Shown here: positions 52,772 through 64,000 of the stretch, one piece after another | Position numbering within the stretch: the first letter of the stretch is position 1 | Layout: the number at the start of each line of letters is the position of its first letter | NCBI RefSeq assembly: GCF_010669145.1 | Contig: NZ_CP048632.1 | Location: 558,001 to 622,000, forward strand | DNA length: 64,000 bases | Origin: Rhizobium oryzihabitans | GTDB taxonomy: Bacteria; Pseudomonadota; Alphaproteobacteria; Rhizobiales; Rhizobiaceae | Direction of reading: 5' to 3' | Position numbers and translations under genes: made by a program | Notes under the pieces: generated by a model | The model's input: only the letters and a program-made list of their open reading frames with translations | Databases searched by the model: none | What the model was told of the DNA's origin: nothing

Positions 52772-53461
52772 TCAGGCGACGGTGACGGACAGGGTGCCGA
52801 CACCCTCCACGCCACATTCGATACGGTCACCGCGCACGATGGGGCCGACGCCCGCCGGTGTGCCGGTCATGATGACGTCGCCGGCGGCAAGCGTGAACAG
52901 TTTGGAAAGCTCGGCAATCACCTCCGGCACCTTCCAGATCATCTGGGCAAGATCGCCCGTCTGCTTGCGCTCACCATTCACATCGAGCCAGATCGCGCCC
53001 GTGGCAGGGTGGCCGATCTTTTCCGCCGGAACGATGGCGGAGACCGGCGCGGAATATTCGAACGCCTTGGCGCCTTCCCAGGAACGTCCCATCTTCTTCA
53101 GGCCGTCCTGCAGATCGCGGCGCGTCATGTCGATGCCGACGGCGTAACCCCATACGTGGCTCAGCGCTTCGCTTGCCGGAATATCTGCGCCGCCGCTTTT
53201 CAATACCACGACACATTCGACCTCGTAATGCACGTTCGAAGACAGCGAAGGGTAGGGGAAATCCTGGCCTGCGGGCAGGAGATTGTCCGGGTTTTTCTGG
53301 AAATAAAAGGGTGGCTCACGCGAGGGATCATGGCCCATCTCGATGGCGTGATCGGCATAATTGCGGCCGACGCAATAGACCCGCCGCACGGGGAAGGTGT
53401 CACCTGTGCCTTCGACAGGCAGAAGAACGGGTTTCGGGGCGGGGATGACTGTCGTGGCCAT
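52772..53461 (-). CDS. Fumarylacetoacetate hydrolase family protein
   Basis: 229-aa cytosolic protein of the FAH superfamily. It has the metal-binding pattern of the fold: VYCVGRNYADHAIEMGHDPS, then HYEVECVVVLKSGG and WGYAVGIDMTRRDLQ, and ends VIMTGTPAGVGPIVRGDRIE. The branch hydrolyses or decarboxylates 2-oxo acids such as acylpyruvates. CAGGA precedes the ATG. The stop lies 37 nt from the gamma-carbonic anhydrase start, so the two may be cotranscribed. It is divergent from dusA. Confidence 0.88.
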   Translation of the reverse strand: MATTVIPAPKPVLLPVEGTGDTFPVRRVYCVGRNYADHAIEMGHDPSREPPFYFQKNPDNLLPAGQDFPYPSLSSNVHYEVECVVVLKSGGADIPASEALSHVWGYAVGIDMTRRDLQDGLKKMGRSWEGAKAFEYSAPVSAIVPAEKIGHPATGAIWLDVNGERKQTGDLAQMIWKVPEVIAELSKLFTLAAGDVIMTGTPAGVGPIVRGDRIECGVEGVGTLSVTVA

Positions 53462-53596
53462 GGGATTTCCTGTCGTCTTTTAAGGTGCAATTCTTGTCCC
53501 AAGATTCCGGGGCGATTTCCAGTTCAAAATGGCGTCGATCGCAAAACTGGCTTTTTGCCGCCCTTTGCTGTAGAAGCCGGCGCAAAGAGGTTACCC

Positions 53597-54607
53597 ATGT
53601 ATAGACAAGCGCTTGCAAACGGCGAAAAAATCTTCGCCGTGGCCCCGATGATCGATTGGACCGACACGAGGTGCAGATTTCTGCACCGGCAATTGTCGAA
53701 GCGTGCGCTGCTTTATACGGAAATGATCGTCGCTGACGCCATCATCCATGGTCAGCGCGACAGGCTGCTCAGCTATCACCGCCAGGAACATCCGGTGGCG
53801 CTGCAACTGGGTGGATCAGATCCGGGCAAGCTCTCGGAGGCGGTGCGGATCGCCGGTGACTACGGTTATGACGAGATCAACCTCAATGTGGGCTGCCCTT
53901 CGGACCGGGTGCAATCCGGCACTTTTGGCGCCTGCCTGATGCGCGAGCCGGAGACCGTGGCGCAATGCGTGGCGGCGATGAAGGCTGTTGCGAAGGTGCC
54001 GGTCACGGTGAAATGCCGCATCGGTGTGGACGATCAGGAGCCGGAAGCGGTGCTGCCGGATTTTTTGGCGCGCGTTGTCGCTGCCGGTGCGGATGCCATC
54101 TGGATCCATGCGCGAAAAGCCTGGCTGCAGGGGCTTTCGCCGAAGGAAAACCGTGAGGTGCCACCGCTCGATTATGATCTCGTCTATCGCATGAAGCGGG
54201 AAAATCCTGACGTCTTCATCGGCATCAATGGCGGCATCGCCGATCTCGATCAGGCCTGCGGCCATCTACAGCATATGGATGGCGTGATGCTTGGCCGCGC
54301 GGCCTATCACAATACGTCCATCCTTGCCGATGTCGACCATCGCATCTATGGCGAAGAAGCCCGGCAACCTGACTGGATGGGGTTGCGCGACGCCATGATG
54401 GCCTATGCGGCTGACTATATCGCGGCGGGCGGGCGTCTAAACCACGTCACCCGCCACATGGTCGGCCTGTTTCAGGGCATGCCGGGTGCGCGCCGCTTCC
54501 GGCAAATCCTTTCCAGCGACGCTACCCGGCCGGGGGCCGGAACCGAGGTGATCGAGGCGGCTTTCGCAGCCATCGATTTCAACCCGACGAAGGAGCTGGC
54601 TGGCTGA
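53597..54607 (+). CDS. dusA: tRNA-dihydrouridine(20/20a) synthase
   Basis: 336-aa FMN enzyme that reduces U20/U20a in the tRNA D-loop with NADPH. It starts MYRQALANGEKIFAVAPMID then WTDTRCRFLHRQLS. FMN contacts and the catalytic Cys are in YDEINLNVGCPSDRVQSGTF, where GCPS holds the proton donor Cys. VKCRIGVDD and FIGINGGI follow. ATG 53597 follows AAAGAGG. The upstream in-frame stretch is antisense to the FAH gene and rejected. Confidence 0.93.
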   Translation: MYRQALANGEKIFAVAPMIDWTDTRCRFLHRQLSKRALLYTEMIVADAIIHGQRDRLLSYHRQEHPVALQLGGSDPGKLSEAVRIAGDYGYDEINLNVGCPSDRVQSGTFGACLMREPETVAQCVAAMKAVAKVPVTVKCRIGVDDQEPEAVLPDFLARVVAAGADAIWIHARKAWLQGLSPKENREVPPLDYDLVYRMKRENPDVFIGINGGIADLDQACGHLQHMDGVMLGRAAYHNTSILADVDHRIYGEEARQPDWMGLRDAMMAYAADYIAAGGRLNHVTRHMVGLFQGMPGARRFRQILSSDATRPGAGTEVIEAAFAAIDFNPTKELAG

Positions 54608-54634
54608 GGGCTGGCAACGGTGTTCGTTCTATTT

Positions 54635-55213
54635 TCATACTGACGAGGCTGTGAGGGGCAGCGTCTTTTGCGGGCGACGGAAAGCCTCAGAGGGAACGAT
54701 CCAGACCAGCCCGTGCCACTCCCTGTCCATCTGGCCGGGAGCAGAAAAATCCAGCGAAGGTTCACGTTTGAGGCCAAGACGCGTCATAACGGCCTGGGAC
54801 CGGATATTATCGGGACTTGTATATGCGATGATCTGAGCGAGACATGCGCCATCAGCCGCATGCGCCAGCGCCGCCCTCGCGCTTTCGGTCGCGTAGCCGT
54901 TTCCCCAGGCCGGCCGCGTAAACCGCCATCCGATTTCGTGGTGCCTGCCGAGCGGATGGTCTTCGGACAGACGCGGCATTACGCCTGCATATCCGAGCAA
55001 GACGCCATCGGGACTTTCCACCGCCCAGCGGGCAAAGCCGTGCTCGCGCTCGGCCGCGCGATAACGCTCGAACTTCTCTCTGCTCTCGGCATGGCTCACC
55101 GGCCCACCATAGTCGGCCATCACGTCCGGGTCGGTGTGCATCGCGGCGAAGGCTTCAAAATGATCGTCCCGCCAGTGGTGAAGGCGCAGACGTTCCGTTT
55201 CTATCATTCCCAT
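54635..55213 (-). CDS. GNAT family N-acetyltransferase (RimJ/RimL type)
   Basis: 192-aa acetyltransferase. MGMIETERLRLHHWRDDHFE is the family start; the acetyl-CoA region is ARWAVESPDGVLLGYAGVMP and IGWRFTRPAWGNGYATESAR (the GxG/A motif). C-terminus is VWIVPSEAFRRPQKTLPL. Substrate unknown; family members modify ribosomal proteins or small amines. It converges with dusA with 27 nt between stops. Confidence 0.85.
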   Translation of the reverse strand: MGMIETERLRLHHWRDDHFEAFAAMHTDPDVMADYGGPVSHAESREKFERYRAAEREHGFARWAVESPDGVLLGYAGVMPRLSEDHPLGRHHEIGWRFTRPAWGNGYATESARAALAHAADGACLAQIIAYTSPDNIRSQAVMTRLGLKREPSLDFSAPGQMDREWHGLVWIVPSEAFRRPQKTLPLTASSV

Positions 55214-55372
55214 TCCCGGCCAACCCTTCGACGCGATGGAGGTCTTGCGATCCAGGTCGACATTCTTGCCGCTGCGATATGACGGTTATAAGACGGCAAC
55301 CGTGGCCGCAGCGCAATACCACCGGTTCTAGCCCAGTTCTACCAGACGCAAACTAGAGGGAGGGCGGGAAGC

Positions 55373-56173
55373 TCAAACCGCTTTTTGCAGCGCCTGCGCA
55401 CCGTTCGGTGCATTGACCTTGCCACCTGTGATGAAGAAGGCGAAGACGTCGCGCGGGGTCTTTTCGACTTGTCTGTCGGGCGCGATCAGCGGCAGGTCAT
55501 CGGGCACGCCGCCCGCGGCGTAGGTCTTGACCCGTTTTGCCCAATGATCGATCCCGGCCTTCGGGTAGCAGGTCTCGATATCGTCCTCGCCCTTTTGAAG
55601 GCGGCAATAGACGAAATCGGCCGTCACATCCGGCAGCATCGGATAGTCGTGATGATCGGCGCAGACGACGGCGACCTTATGTTTTTCCAGCAGTTCGATG
55701 AATTCCGGCACCTGAAATGTCGGGTTTCTCACTTCGACCACATGACGAAGGCGGATGCCGTCCTGTTTTTCGGGCAGCAGCGCCAGAAACGCACCGAAAT
55801 CATCCGCGTCGAATTTTTTTGTCGGTGCGAATTGCCAAAGGATCGGGCCGAGATGGTGGCCAAGTTCCGTCAGGCCCTGGGTCAGGAACTTCGTCATCGA
55901 TTCGCCAGCCTCGGCCAGAACCCTGCGGTTGGTGACGAAGCGGCTTGCCTTCAGGGAGAAGATGAAATCCTCCGGCACGTCTGCAGCCCATTTGGCGAAA
56001 GTCGCGGGTTTCTGGCTGCTATAATAGGTGCCGTTCACCTCGATTGCCGTCAATTGCCGGCTGGCATGTTCGAGCTGGCGTTTTTTCGGCAATTTCTCCG
56101 GATAAAACGTGCCTTCCCACGGCTCAAAGGTCCAGCCGCCGATACCGGTGCGGATCGTGCCTGATGTCGACAT
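55373..56173 (-). CDS. DUF72 domain protein
   Basis: 266-aa protein with the TIM-barrel-like DUF72 fold. The start RTGIGGWTFEPWEGTFYPEK and VNGTYYSSQKPATFAKWAAD are typical, with ILWQFAPTKKFDADDFGAFL and RLRHVVEVRNPTF in the core. Function unknown, though the fold suggests a nuclease or isomerase-like enzyme. It precedes a repeat and uvrA. Confidence 0.85.
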   Translation of the reverse strand: MSTSGTIRTGIGGWTFEPWEGTFYPEKLPKKRQLEHASRQLTAIEVNGTYYSSQKPATFAKWAADVPEDFIFSLKASRFVTNRRVLAEAGESMTKFLTQGLTELGHHLGPILWQFAPTKKFDADDFGAFLALLPEKQDGIRLRHVVEVRNPTFQVPEFIELLEKHKVAVVCADHHDYPMLPDVTADFVYCRLQKGEDDIETCYPKAGIDHWAKRVKTYAAGGVPDDLPLIAPDRQVEKTPRDVFAFFITGGKVNAPNGAQALQKAV

Positions 56174-56222
56174 ATGCTGTTCCTCCCAATTCTAGACGTT
56201 TTCTTTTCAACGTCGCTCTTGA

Positions 56223-56297
56223 CGTCATCCTCGCCCTTGAGGCGAGGAACCATGTTTTCGGCGGCTGTGGATCCTCGCCTCAAGGGCGAGGATGACG
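56223..56297. repeat. Intergenic palindromic repeat, copy 4
   Basis: A perfect 26-bp inverted repeat (56223-56248 and 56272-56297) begins CGTCATCCTCGCCCTTGA and surrounds a 23-nt centre. It lies 36 nt past the uvrA stop on the uvrA strand, before the DUF72 gene. Confidence 0.9.
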
Positions 56298-56332
56298 GAG
56301 GGAAAGAGGTCGTCCCCGGCAATATCCGGGAA

Positions 56333-59254
<2,922 letters not shown>

Positions 59255-59560
59255 GACAAGGCTCGGACAAAAATAACAGGCTTGATGGCAGCGCGCCCTT
59301 ATGTAGTGACGCAGCCGGACGTGTCGAGGTCTATTCCCTATAGTCGGCGGCTTTTCGGCTCACTTGACTCGAATTTCGCGATTCAATAGAACAAAAAAGG
59401 AACAAATTGCAAGCGCGAATATTCCTCTGCGGAGCTCAAGATTATTCGCTGTGGATAGTTCCCCTGTTGCGGTGCCTTTTAGCGGCCGCGATGGTTATTG
59501 TGTGCGGAATTTTTTGAAATGCAATTGCCGGTCATGACGGCTGGCGGACAGGATGACGAG
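59255..59560. other. Divergent regulatory region uvrA / ssb
   Basis: 306 bases without a gene. It contains a perfect GAAC-N7-GAAC SOS box at 59389-59403. The rest must hold the uvrA and ssb promoters and the ssb leader. Confidence 0.7.
59389..59403 (-). promoter_or_regulatory. LexA/SOS box between uvrA and ssb
   Basis: GAACAAAAAAGGAAC reads GTTC-N7-GTTC on the uvrA strand, which is the alphaproteobacterial LexA consensus. It is 135 nt before the uvrA start and 158 nt before the ssb start. Confidence 0.9.
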
Positions 59561-60097
59561 ATGGCTGGTAGCGTAAACAAGGTAATTCTGATCGGAAACG
59601 TTGGCGCCGATCCCGAAATCCGCCGGACCCAGGACGGCCGTCCGATCGCCAACCTGCGCATCGCCACTTCCGAGAGCTGGCGGGACCGCAACAGCGGCGA
59701 GCGCAAGGAAAAAACCGAATGGCACACGGTCGTTGTTTTCAACGAGGGCCTGTGCAAGGTCGTCGAGCAATATGTGAAGAAGGGCGCCAAGCTCTATATC
59801 GAGGGCCAGCTGCAGACGCGCAAGTGGCAGGACCAGACCGGTAACGACCGTTACTCCACCGAAATCGTGCTGCAGGGCTTCAACTCCACGCTGACCATGC
59901 TTGACGGTCGCGGTGAGGGCGGCGGCGGTGCCCGCAGCGGCGGCGGAGACTTCGGCGGTAGCGATTACGGCAGCAGCGGCGGCGGCAACTATGGCGGCGG
60001 TTATGAACAGCAGCCGGCGCGTGGCGGTGCTTCCCGTGGCGGCGGCCAGCCCTCCGGCGGCTTCTCCAACGACATGGACGACGATATTCCGTTCTGA
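59561..60097 (+). CDS. ssb: Single-stranded DNA-binding protein
   Basis: 178-aa cytosolic SSB that coats single-stranded DNA in replication and repair. The OB-fold starts [31 protein letters not shown] and [20 protein letters not shown] follow. A Gly-rich linker runs from about residue 115 to 165, and the end is DDDIPF, the tip that binds partner proteins. ATG 59561 has AGGA 7 nt upstream; an earlier in-frame ATG at 59498 is rejected. Confidence 0.96.
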   Translation: MAGSVNKVILIGNVGADPEIRRTQDGRPIANLRIATSESWRDRNSGERKEKTEWHTVVVFNEGLCKVVEQYVKKGAKLYIEGQLQTRKWQDQTGNDRYSTEIVLQGFNSTLTMLDGRGEGGGGARSGGGDFGGSDYGSSGGGNYGGGYEQQPARGGASRGGGQPSGGFSNDMDDDIPF

Positions 60098-60117
60098 GTG
60101 GATGCGAATGAATGAAG

Positions 60118-60142
60118 GCGGGCATGGCGAGGCTGTGCCCGC
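60118..60142 (+). terminator. Weak hairpin after ssb
   Basis: GCGGGCA (60118-60124) pairs with TGCCCGC (60136-60142) over an 11-nt loop, followed by TTCG only. Low-strength terminator candidate for ssb. Confidence 0.4.
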
Positions 60143-60159
60143 TTCGAGGTTGCGGCTGT

Positions 60160-61308
60160 TTATACCGCAGCCTTATCCGCCAGCATCGCAACCATGACAT
60201 CGGATTGCGATACAATGCCTACCATCTTGCCGTTGGCATCGATCACCGGCAGGTAATGCAGCCCTTCCTCCGCAAAGCGGATGATGGCTTCCTCGATCGC
60301 AGTCTCCGGCCGCACGGTTCTGACCGGCGATGTCATGATGTCCTTGACCGTATCGTTTGGCGCGCTTGCGCCCGAGAGGATGAGGCGCAGGCGCTGCAGA
60401 AAACCGATGGAGGGGCGGCCGTTTCTCCAGCTGGCCTTTTCAAGAAAATCCGTCTGCGTGACGATGCCGACAATTTCGGCCCTGTCGTTGGTCACGGGCA
60501 GAGCCTTGAAATGGCGGTTGCGCATCAGCGCATGGGCGTGGCGCAGGCTATCGTCAGGGGCGACGCCGACGACATCGCGTGACATGACGCTTTCGCAATC
60601 GAGATGAAGGGCGCGGCGACGAAAGGAGCGCAGTTCGGTCCTGCGCAGGATGGTCTCCAGATCGTCGCGGTCGATATCGAGAACCTCGTCATATTCCTTC
60701 AGCACCTCATCGAGATCGGTCGAGGAAAAGCCGATTTTCTGGATTGGCGTCGGGTCTGCCGTCCCATGGCTCGCCTTTCCCAGCTTCAGACCGTGCGGAT
60801 AGGCGCGGCCGGTGGCATTGTTGTAGGCGAGTGCGAGGGCAAGAAGGATCAGCGAGTTTCCGGCGACGGGCCAGAGGAGAAAACCATAGCCGAGGCCGTG
60901 CACGGCGGGGCCGCCAAGAACGGCCGTCAACGCCACCGCGCCGCTTGGCGGGTGCAGGCAGCGCAGCGCCATCATGGCGGCAATGGCAAGGCCGATGGCG
61001 AGCGCGCTGGCAAGGAAAATATCCGGAACGAGGAGCGCCACCGTCACGCCCACGAAAGCCGAAACGAGATTGCCGCAGAGGATCGACCAGGGTTGCGCCA
61101 GCGGGCTGGAGGGCACGGCGAAGAGAAGTACTGCCGAAGCGCCCATTGGCGCGATCATGGCGGGCAGGGTGGGGTCGAGGCGTAACGCGAGGCTGCCGAG
61201 GAGCCCGGTCAGCAGAATGCCGACAAAGGCGCCGGTTGCGGCACGCAGCCTTTCCCTGTGACTGACGGGAGCGGCATCCGGGATGAGGCGGCGCAGCGTG
61301 GATCGCAT
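60160..61308 (-). CDS. HPP-family membrane protein with CBS domains
   Basis: 382-aa protein. The N-terminal HPP domain (about residues 20-175) has four or five membrane helices; ALRCLHPPSGAVALTAVLGG contains the HPP signature. Two CBS domains follow from about 235 (SVMSRDVVGVAPDDSLRHAH) to the end (LPVIDANGKMVGIVSQSDVM). Plant and cyanobacterial HPP proteins move nitrite; that role is only a guess here. CBS domains suggest nucleotide-controlled gating. Confidence 0.87.
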   Translation of the reverse strand: MRSTLRRLIPDAAPVSHRERLRAATGAFVGILLTGLLGSLALRLDPTLPAMIAPMGASAVLLFAVPSSPLAQPWSILCGNLVSAFVGVTVALLVPDIFLASALAIGLAIAAMMALRCLHPPSGAVALTAVLGGPAVHGLGYGFLLWPVAGNSLILLALALAYNNATGRAYPHGLKLGKASHGTADPTPIQKIGFSSTDLDEVLKEYDEVLDIDRDDLETILRRTELRSFRRRALHLDCESVMSRDVVGVAPDDSLRHAHALMRNRHFKALPVTNDRAEIVGIVTQTDFLEKASWRNGRPSIGFLQRLRLILSGASAPNDTVKDIMTSPVRTVRPETAIEEAIIRFAEEGLHYLPVIDANGKMVGIVSQSDVMVAMLADKAAV

Positions 61309-61438
61309 GGAGAAAACTTTCGAATCCGGAAGACATGCGTCTTTTAGCCGAGGCAGGTGTCGGATTTAAAGGGTGGATTTTCCGCAATGTCTGCCCGTTG
61401 CGGGTTTTCGTTGCACGGGCATCAAGATGGGCGGTAGC

Positions 61439-62068
61439 TCAGAAGCCGAAGGCCGACTTTATTCCGTCGACGACGAATTGCACGGAAAGGGCTGCGAGCA
61501 GGACGCCAAGCAGCCTCGTCAGGATGGCGCGGCCGGTATTGCCGAGAAAGCGGTCCATGCGTTCAGACACGATCAGGACGGCGTAGACGAGGGCCATGGC
61601 GAAAGCCAGGATGAGAATGAGCACGACCATTTCGAGTGTCGTCTTCATCGTCCCCGCCAGCAGCACCGTGGCGGAGATAGCGCCCGGCCCAGCGATCAGC
61701 GGCAAGGCGAGGGGAAAGACCGCCAGATTGTGCAGGTGGTCCTTGGTAATGGCGATCTCGGAGGTCTTTTCCTTGCGTTCCTGGCGTTTCTCGAAAATCA
61801 TCTCGAAGGAAATCCAGAACAGCAACAGGCCACCGGCGATGCGGAAGGCACCGAGTGAAATGCCGAGCAGGTTAAGGATGGTAAGGCCGAACAGTGCGAA
61901 GACGGCAAGAATGCCGAAGGCGATCAGCGAGCCGCGAAGCGCCACCTGACTGCGCTGGCCACGCGTCATGCCGGTGGTGAGCGCAAGAAATACGGGCGCG
62001 AGACCCGGCGGATCGAGCGTGACCAGAAGTGTGGTAAGCGCGTTGATGAGCGTTTCGCTGCTGGCCAT
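61439..62068 (-). CDS. MarC family membrane protein
   Basis: 209-aa inner-membrane protein with six hydrophobic helices. The first reads INALTTLLVTLDPPGLAPVF and the conserved LPLIAGPGAISATVLLA lies mid-protein. The name comes from E. coli marC, which is not in fact needed for multiple antibiotic resistance, so function is unknown. ATG 62068 follows GGGGA. Divergent from gyrA. Confidence 0.88.
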   Translation of the reverse strand: MASSETLINALTTLLVTLDPPGLAPVFLALTTGMTRGQRSQVALRGSLIAFGILAVFALFGLTILNLLGISLGAFRIAGGLLLFWISFEMIFEKRQERKEKTSEIAITKDHLHNLAVFPLALPLIAGPGAISATVLLAGTMKTTLEMVVLILILAFAMALVYAVLIVSERMDRFLGNTGRAILTRLLGVLLAALSVQFVVDGIKSAFGF

Positions 62069-62285
62069 TTTTTCCCCGCTTATTGCCTTTTTGTGCGTGA
62101 GCCTACGCAAGTCGCGCCCGCTTTAAAAGGGAGCGGCGGCGCTTTTGCCGACCTAAATGGCGAAAAGCGGTGTATGTCTTGCAAATGACGCAAAAGACTG
62201 TTCAAAACTCGCCGGGAAATTGGCTTAACGTGGCTGTTTCCGCTATAAAAATCCATCCGATTCTTAACAGAGAATGTGATCCGTT

Positions 62286-64000
62286 TTGACTGACCAGAGC
62301 CCCCCCGGCGGCGGAAAACTTCCGCCAGGCATTGAACCGATTTCCATCATGGAGGAAATGCAGCGGTCGTATCTCGATTACGCCATGAGCGTCATCGTCT
62401 CCCGCGCGCTTCCCGATGTCCGTGATGGTCTGAAGCCGGTTCATCGCCGTATTCTTTACGGCATGTCCGAACTTGGCATCGACTGGAACAAGAAATACGT
62501 CAAATGCGCCCGCGTCACGGGTGACGTGATGGGTAAATTCCATCCGCACGGCAATTCGGCGATCTATGATGCGCTGGCGCGTATGGCGCAGGACTGGTCT
62601 CTCCGTCTGCCGCTGATCGACGGGCAGGGCAATTTCGGCTCCATCGACGGCGATCCGCCGGCGGCCGAACGTTACACCGAATGCCGACTCGAAAAGGCCG
62701 CCCATTCGCTGCTCGACGATCTCGACAAGGAGACGGTCGATTTCCGCGACAACTATGACGGCACCCTGCAGGAACCGGTCGTCATTCCGGCGAAGTTCCC
62801 GAACCTGCTGGTCAACGGCGCAGGCGGCATCGCCGTCGGCATGGCCACCAATATTCCGCCGCACAATCTGTCCGAGGTCATCGACGGCTGTATCGCGCTG
62901 ATCGAAAATCCGGCGATCGAACTGCCGGAACTGATGCAGATCATTCCCGGCCCGGATTTCCCGACCGGTGCGCTGATCATGGGCCGTTCCGGCATCCGCT
63001 CGGCTTACGAGACGGGCCGCGGTTCGGTCATTATGCGCGGCCGTGCGACCATCGAGCCGATGCGCGGCGACCGCGAGCAGATCATCATCACCGAAGTTCC
63101 CTATCAGGTGAACAAGTCGTCGATGATCGAGAAGATGGCGGAACTGGTCAAGGAAAAGCGCATCGAGGGTATTTCCGACCTGCGCGACGAATCCGACCGC
63201 CAGGGTTACCGCGTCGTCATCGAGCTGAAGCGCGACGCCAATGCCGATGTCATCCTGAACCAGCTTTATCGCTACACGCCACTGCAGACATCCTTCGGCT
63301 GCAACATGGTGGCGCTGAACGGCGGCAAGCCGGAGCAGATGACGCTGCTCGACATGCTGCGCGCTTTCGTGTCCTTCCGCGAGGAAGTCGTCAGCCGCCG
63401 CACGAAGTACCTGCTGCGCAAGGCGCGCGACCGCGCGCATGTGTTGGTGGGTCTGGCGATTTCGGTTGCCAATATCGACGAGGTCATCCGCGTCATCCGT
63501 CACGCTCCAGATCCGGCTACGGCCCGCGAGGAGTTGATGACCCGGCGCTGGCCGGCGCAGGAAGTGGAAAGCCTGATCCGTCTTATCGACGATCCGCGTC
63601 ACCGCATCAACGAAGACGGCACCTATAATCTCTCCGAAGAGCAGGCGCGCGCCATTCTCGAATTGCGCCTTGCCCGTCTCACCGCGCTTGGCCGCGATGA
63701 AATCGGCGATGAGTTGAACAAGATCGGCGCGGAAATCAGCGAATATCTTGAAATCCTGTCTTCGCGCCTGCGCATCATGCAGATCGTCACGGAGGAGCTC
63801 ATCTCCATCCGCAACGAGTTCGGCACCCCGCGCCGGTCCGAGATCGTCGAAGGCGGTCCCGATATGGACGATGAGGACCTCATCGCCCGCGAGGATATGG
63901 TCGTTACCGTTTCGCATCTCGGTTACATCAAGCGCGTGCCGCTGACCACTTACCGGGCGCAGCGTCGCGGCGGCAAGGGTCGTTCCGGCATGGCGACGCG
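62286..64000 (+). CDS. gyrA: DNA gyrase subunit A (C-terminal part beyond window)
   Basis: N-terminal 571 residues of the DNA breakage-reunion subunit of gyrase. The start is TTG (reads [20 protein letters not shown]), as an upstream GTG meets a stop after five codons. The quinolone-target region is [20 protein letters not shown] with Ser91 and Asp95 at the two positions often mutated in resistance, both wild type. The active-site Tyr130 is in [10 protein letters not shown]. The frame stays open to the window end with no break. Confidence 0.95.
   Translation, partial: MTDQSPPGGGKLPPGIEPISIMEEMQRSYLDYAMSVIVSRALPDVRDGLKPVHRRILYGMSELGIDWNKKYVKCARVTGDVMGKFHPHGNSAIYDALARMAQDWSLRLPLIDGQGNFGSIDGDPPAAERYTECRLEKAAHSLLDDLDKETVDFRDNYDGTLQEPVVIPAKFPNLLVNGAGGIAVGMATNIPPHNLSEVIDGCIALIENPAIELPELMQIIPGPDFPTGALIMGRSGIRSAYETGRGSVIMRGRATIEPMRGDREQIIITEVPYQVNKSSMIEKMAELVKEKRIEGISDLRDESDRQGYRVVIELKRDANADVILNQLYRYTPLQTSFGCNMVALNGGKPEQMTLLDMLRAFVSFREEVVSRRTKYLLRKARDRAHVLVGLAISVANIDEVIRVIRHAPDPATAREELMTRRWPAQEVESLIRLIDDPRHRINEDGTYNLSEEQARAILELRLARLTALGRDEIGDELNKIGAEISEYLEILSSRLRIMQIVTEELISIRNEFGTPRRSEIVEGGPDMDDEDLIAREDMVVTVSHLGYIKRVPLTTYRAQRRGGKGRSGMAT

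Noticed and set aside
62541..62580. Quinolone-resistance change in gyrA
   Set aside because: Ser91 and Asp95 are wild type at the key positions; Asn before the Ser is plausible natural variation in rhizobia.
62202..63917. 571-aa open frame on the minus strand opposite gyrA
   Set aside because: It is antisense to the strongly conserved gyrA frame, has a low-complexity His/Asp/Arg composition and no ribosome site. It is an artefact of codon bias in a GC-rich genome.

Overview
The window reads as core chromosome of an alphaproteobacterium of the Rhizobiaceae, most likely Agrobacterium (A. tumefaciens complex). The evidence is an aapJQM amino-acid transporter in rhizobial order, a fused SecDF, FixK-type boxes in front of fixNOQP and fixGHIS, an alphaproteobacterial SOS box (GTTC-N7-GTTC) between uvrA and ssb, a Zur-Znu cluster, and short intergenic palindromes of the type common in rhizobia. 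Genus is inferred from gene content and order, not from a search. There is no phage, transposon, CRISPR array or rRNA operon; the only RNA gene seen is tRNA-Leu(GAG).

Layout. 1-3.1 kb: general L-amino-acid ABC transporter (aapM cut by the window edge, aapQ, aapJ). 3.5-8.4 kb: metC, an FAD monooxygenase, an NDUFS6-like zinc-finger protein, an alpha/beta hydrolase, cysE and a DUF3126 protein. 8.4-10.6 kb: a divergent cytochrome P450 / TetR pair with two palindromic operators between them. 10.7-13.8 kb: formaldehyde-dehydrogenase-like enzyme, a hexapeptide acyltransferase and a frameshifted DUF815 ATPase. 14-18.3 kb: yajC-secDF followed by Mth938-like and squalene/phytoene-synthase-like genes, both related to mitochondrial complex I assembly factors. 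18.4-24.3 kb: a transporter, an alcohol dehydrogenase, lipB, tRNA-Leu and several very small genes. 23.8-27 kb: a molybdopterin oxidoreductase (FdhF/YdeP) in a row with a small wing-helix-like gene and a peptide-deformylase homologue that has lost two of its three metal ligands. 27.4-31.2 kb: mgtE, a MerR regulator and two membrane proteins. 31.7-41.4 kb: cobU, then the microaerobic module fixNOQP and fixGHIS. 41.6-48.7 kb: gnd, an RcnB-like protein, an aldo/keto reductase, and beta-mannosidase divergent from a LacI regulator. 48.9-52.2 kb: znuA / znuC-znuB-zur. 52.2-56.2 kb: gamma-carbonic anhydrase, FAH-family enzyme, dusA, GNAT, DUF72. 56.3-64 kb: uvrA / ssb, HPP-CBS membrane protein, MarC, and gyrA running off the end.

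How the genes work together. fixNOQP encodes the high-affinity cbb3 oxidase and fixGHIS its copper delivery and assembly machinery; each operon has its own FixK/FNR-type box. znuA and znuCB-zur form a divergent zinc-uptake regulon with its own repressor. uvrA and ssb share an SOS-controlled divergent promoter region.

Three otherwise well conserved genes (fixP, znuB and the DUF815 ATPase) each carry one single-base deletion of a G in the coding strand within a GC-rich run. The shared pattern makes sequencing or assembly error the first explanation, but true loss of function cannot be excluded from the sequence alone. The most novel-looking biology is the degenerate deformylase next to the formate-dehydrogenase-like oxidoreductase, and the clearly readable P450/TetR operator pair.
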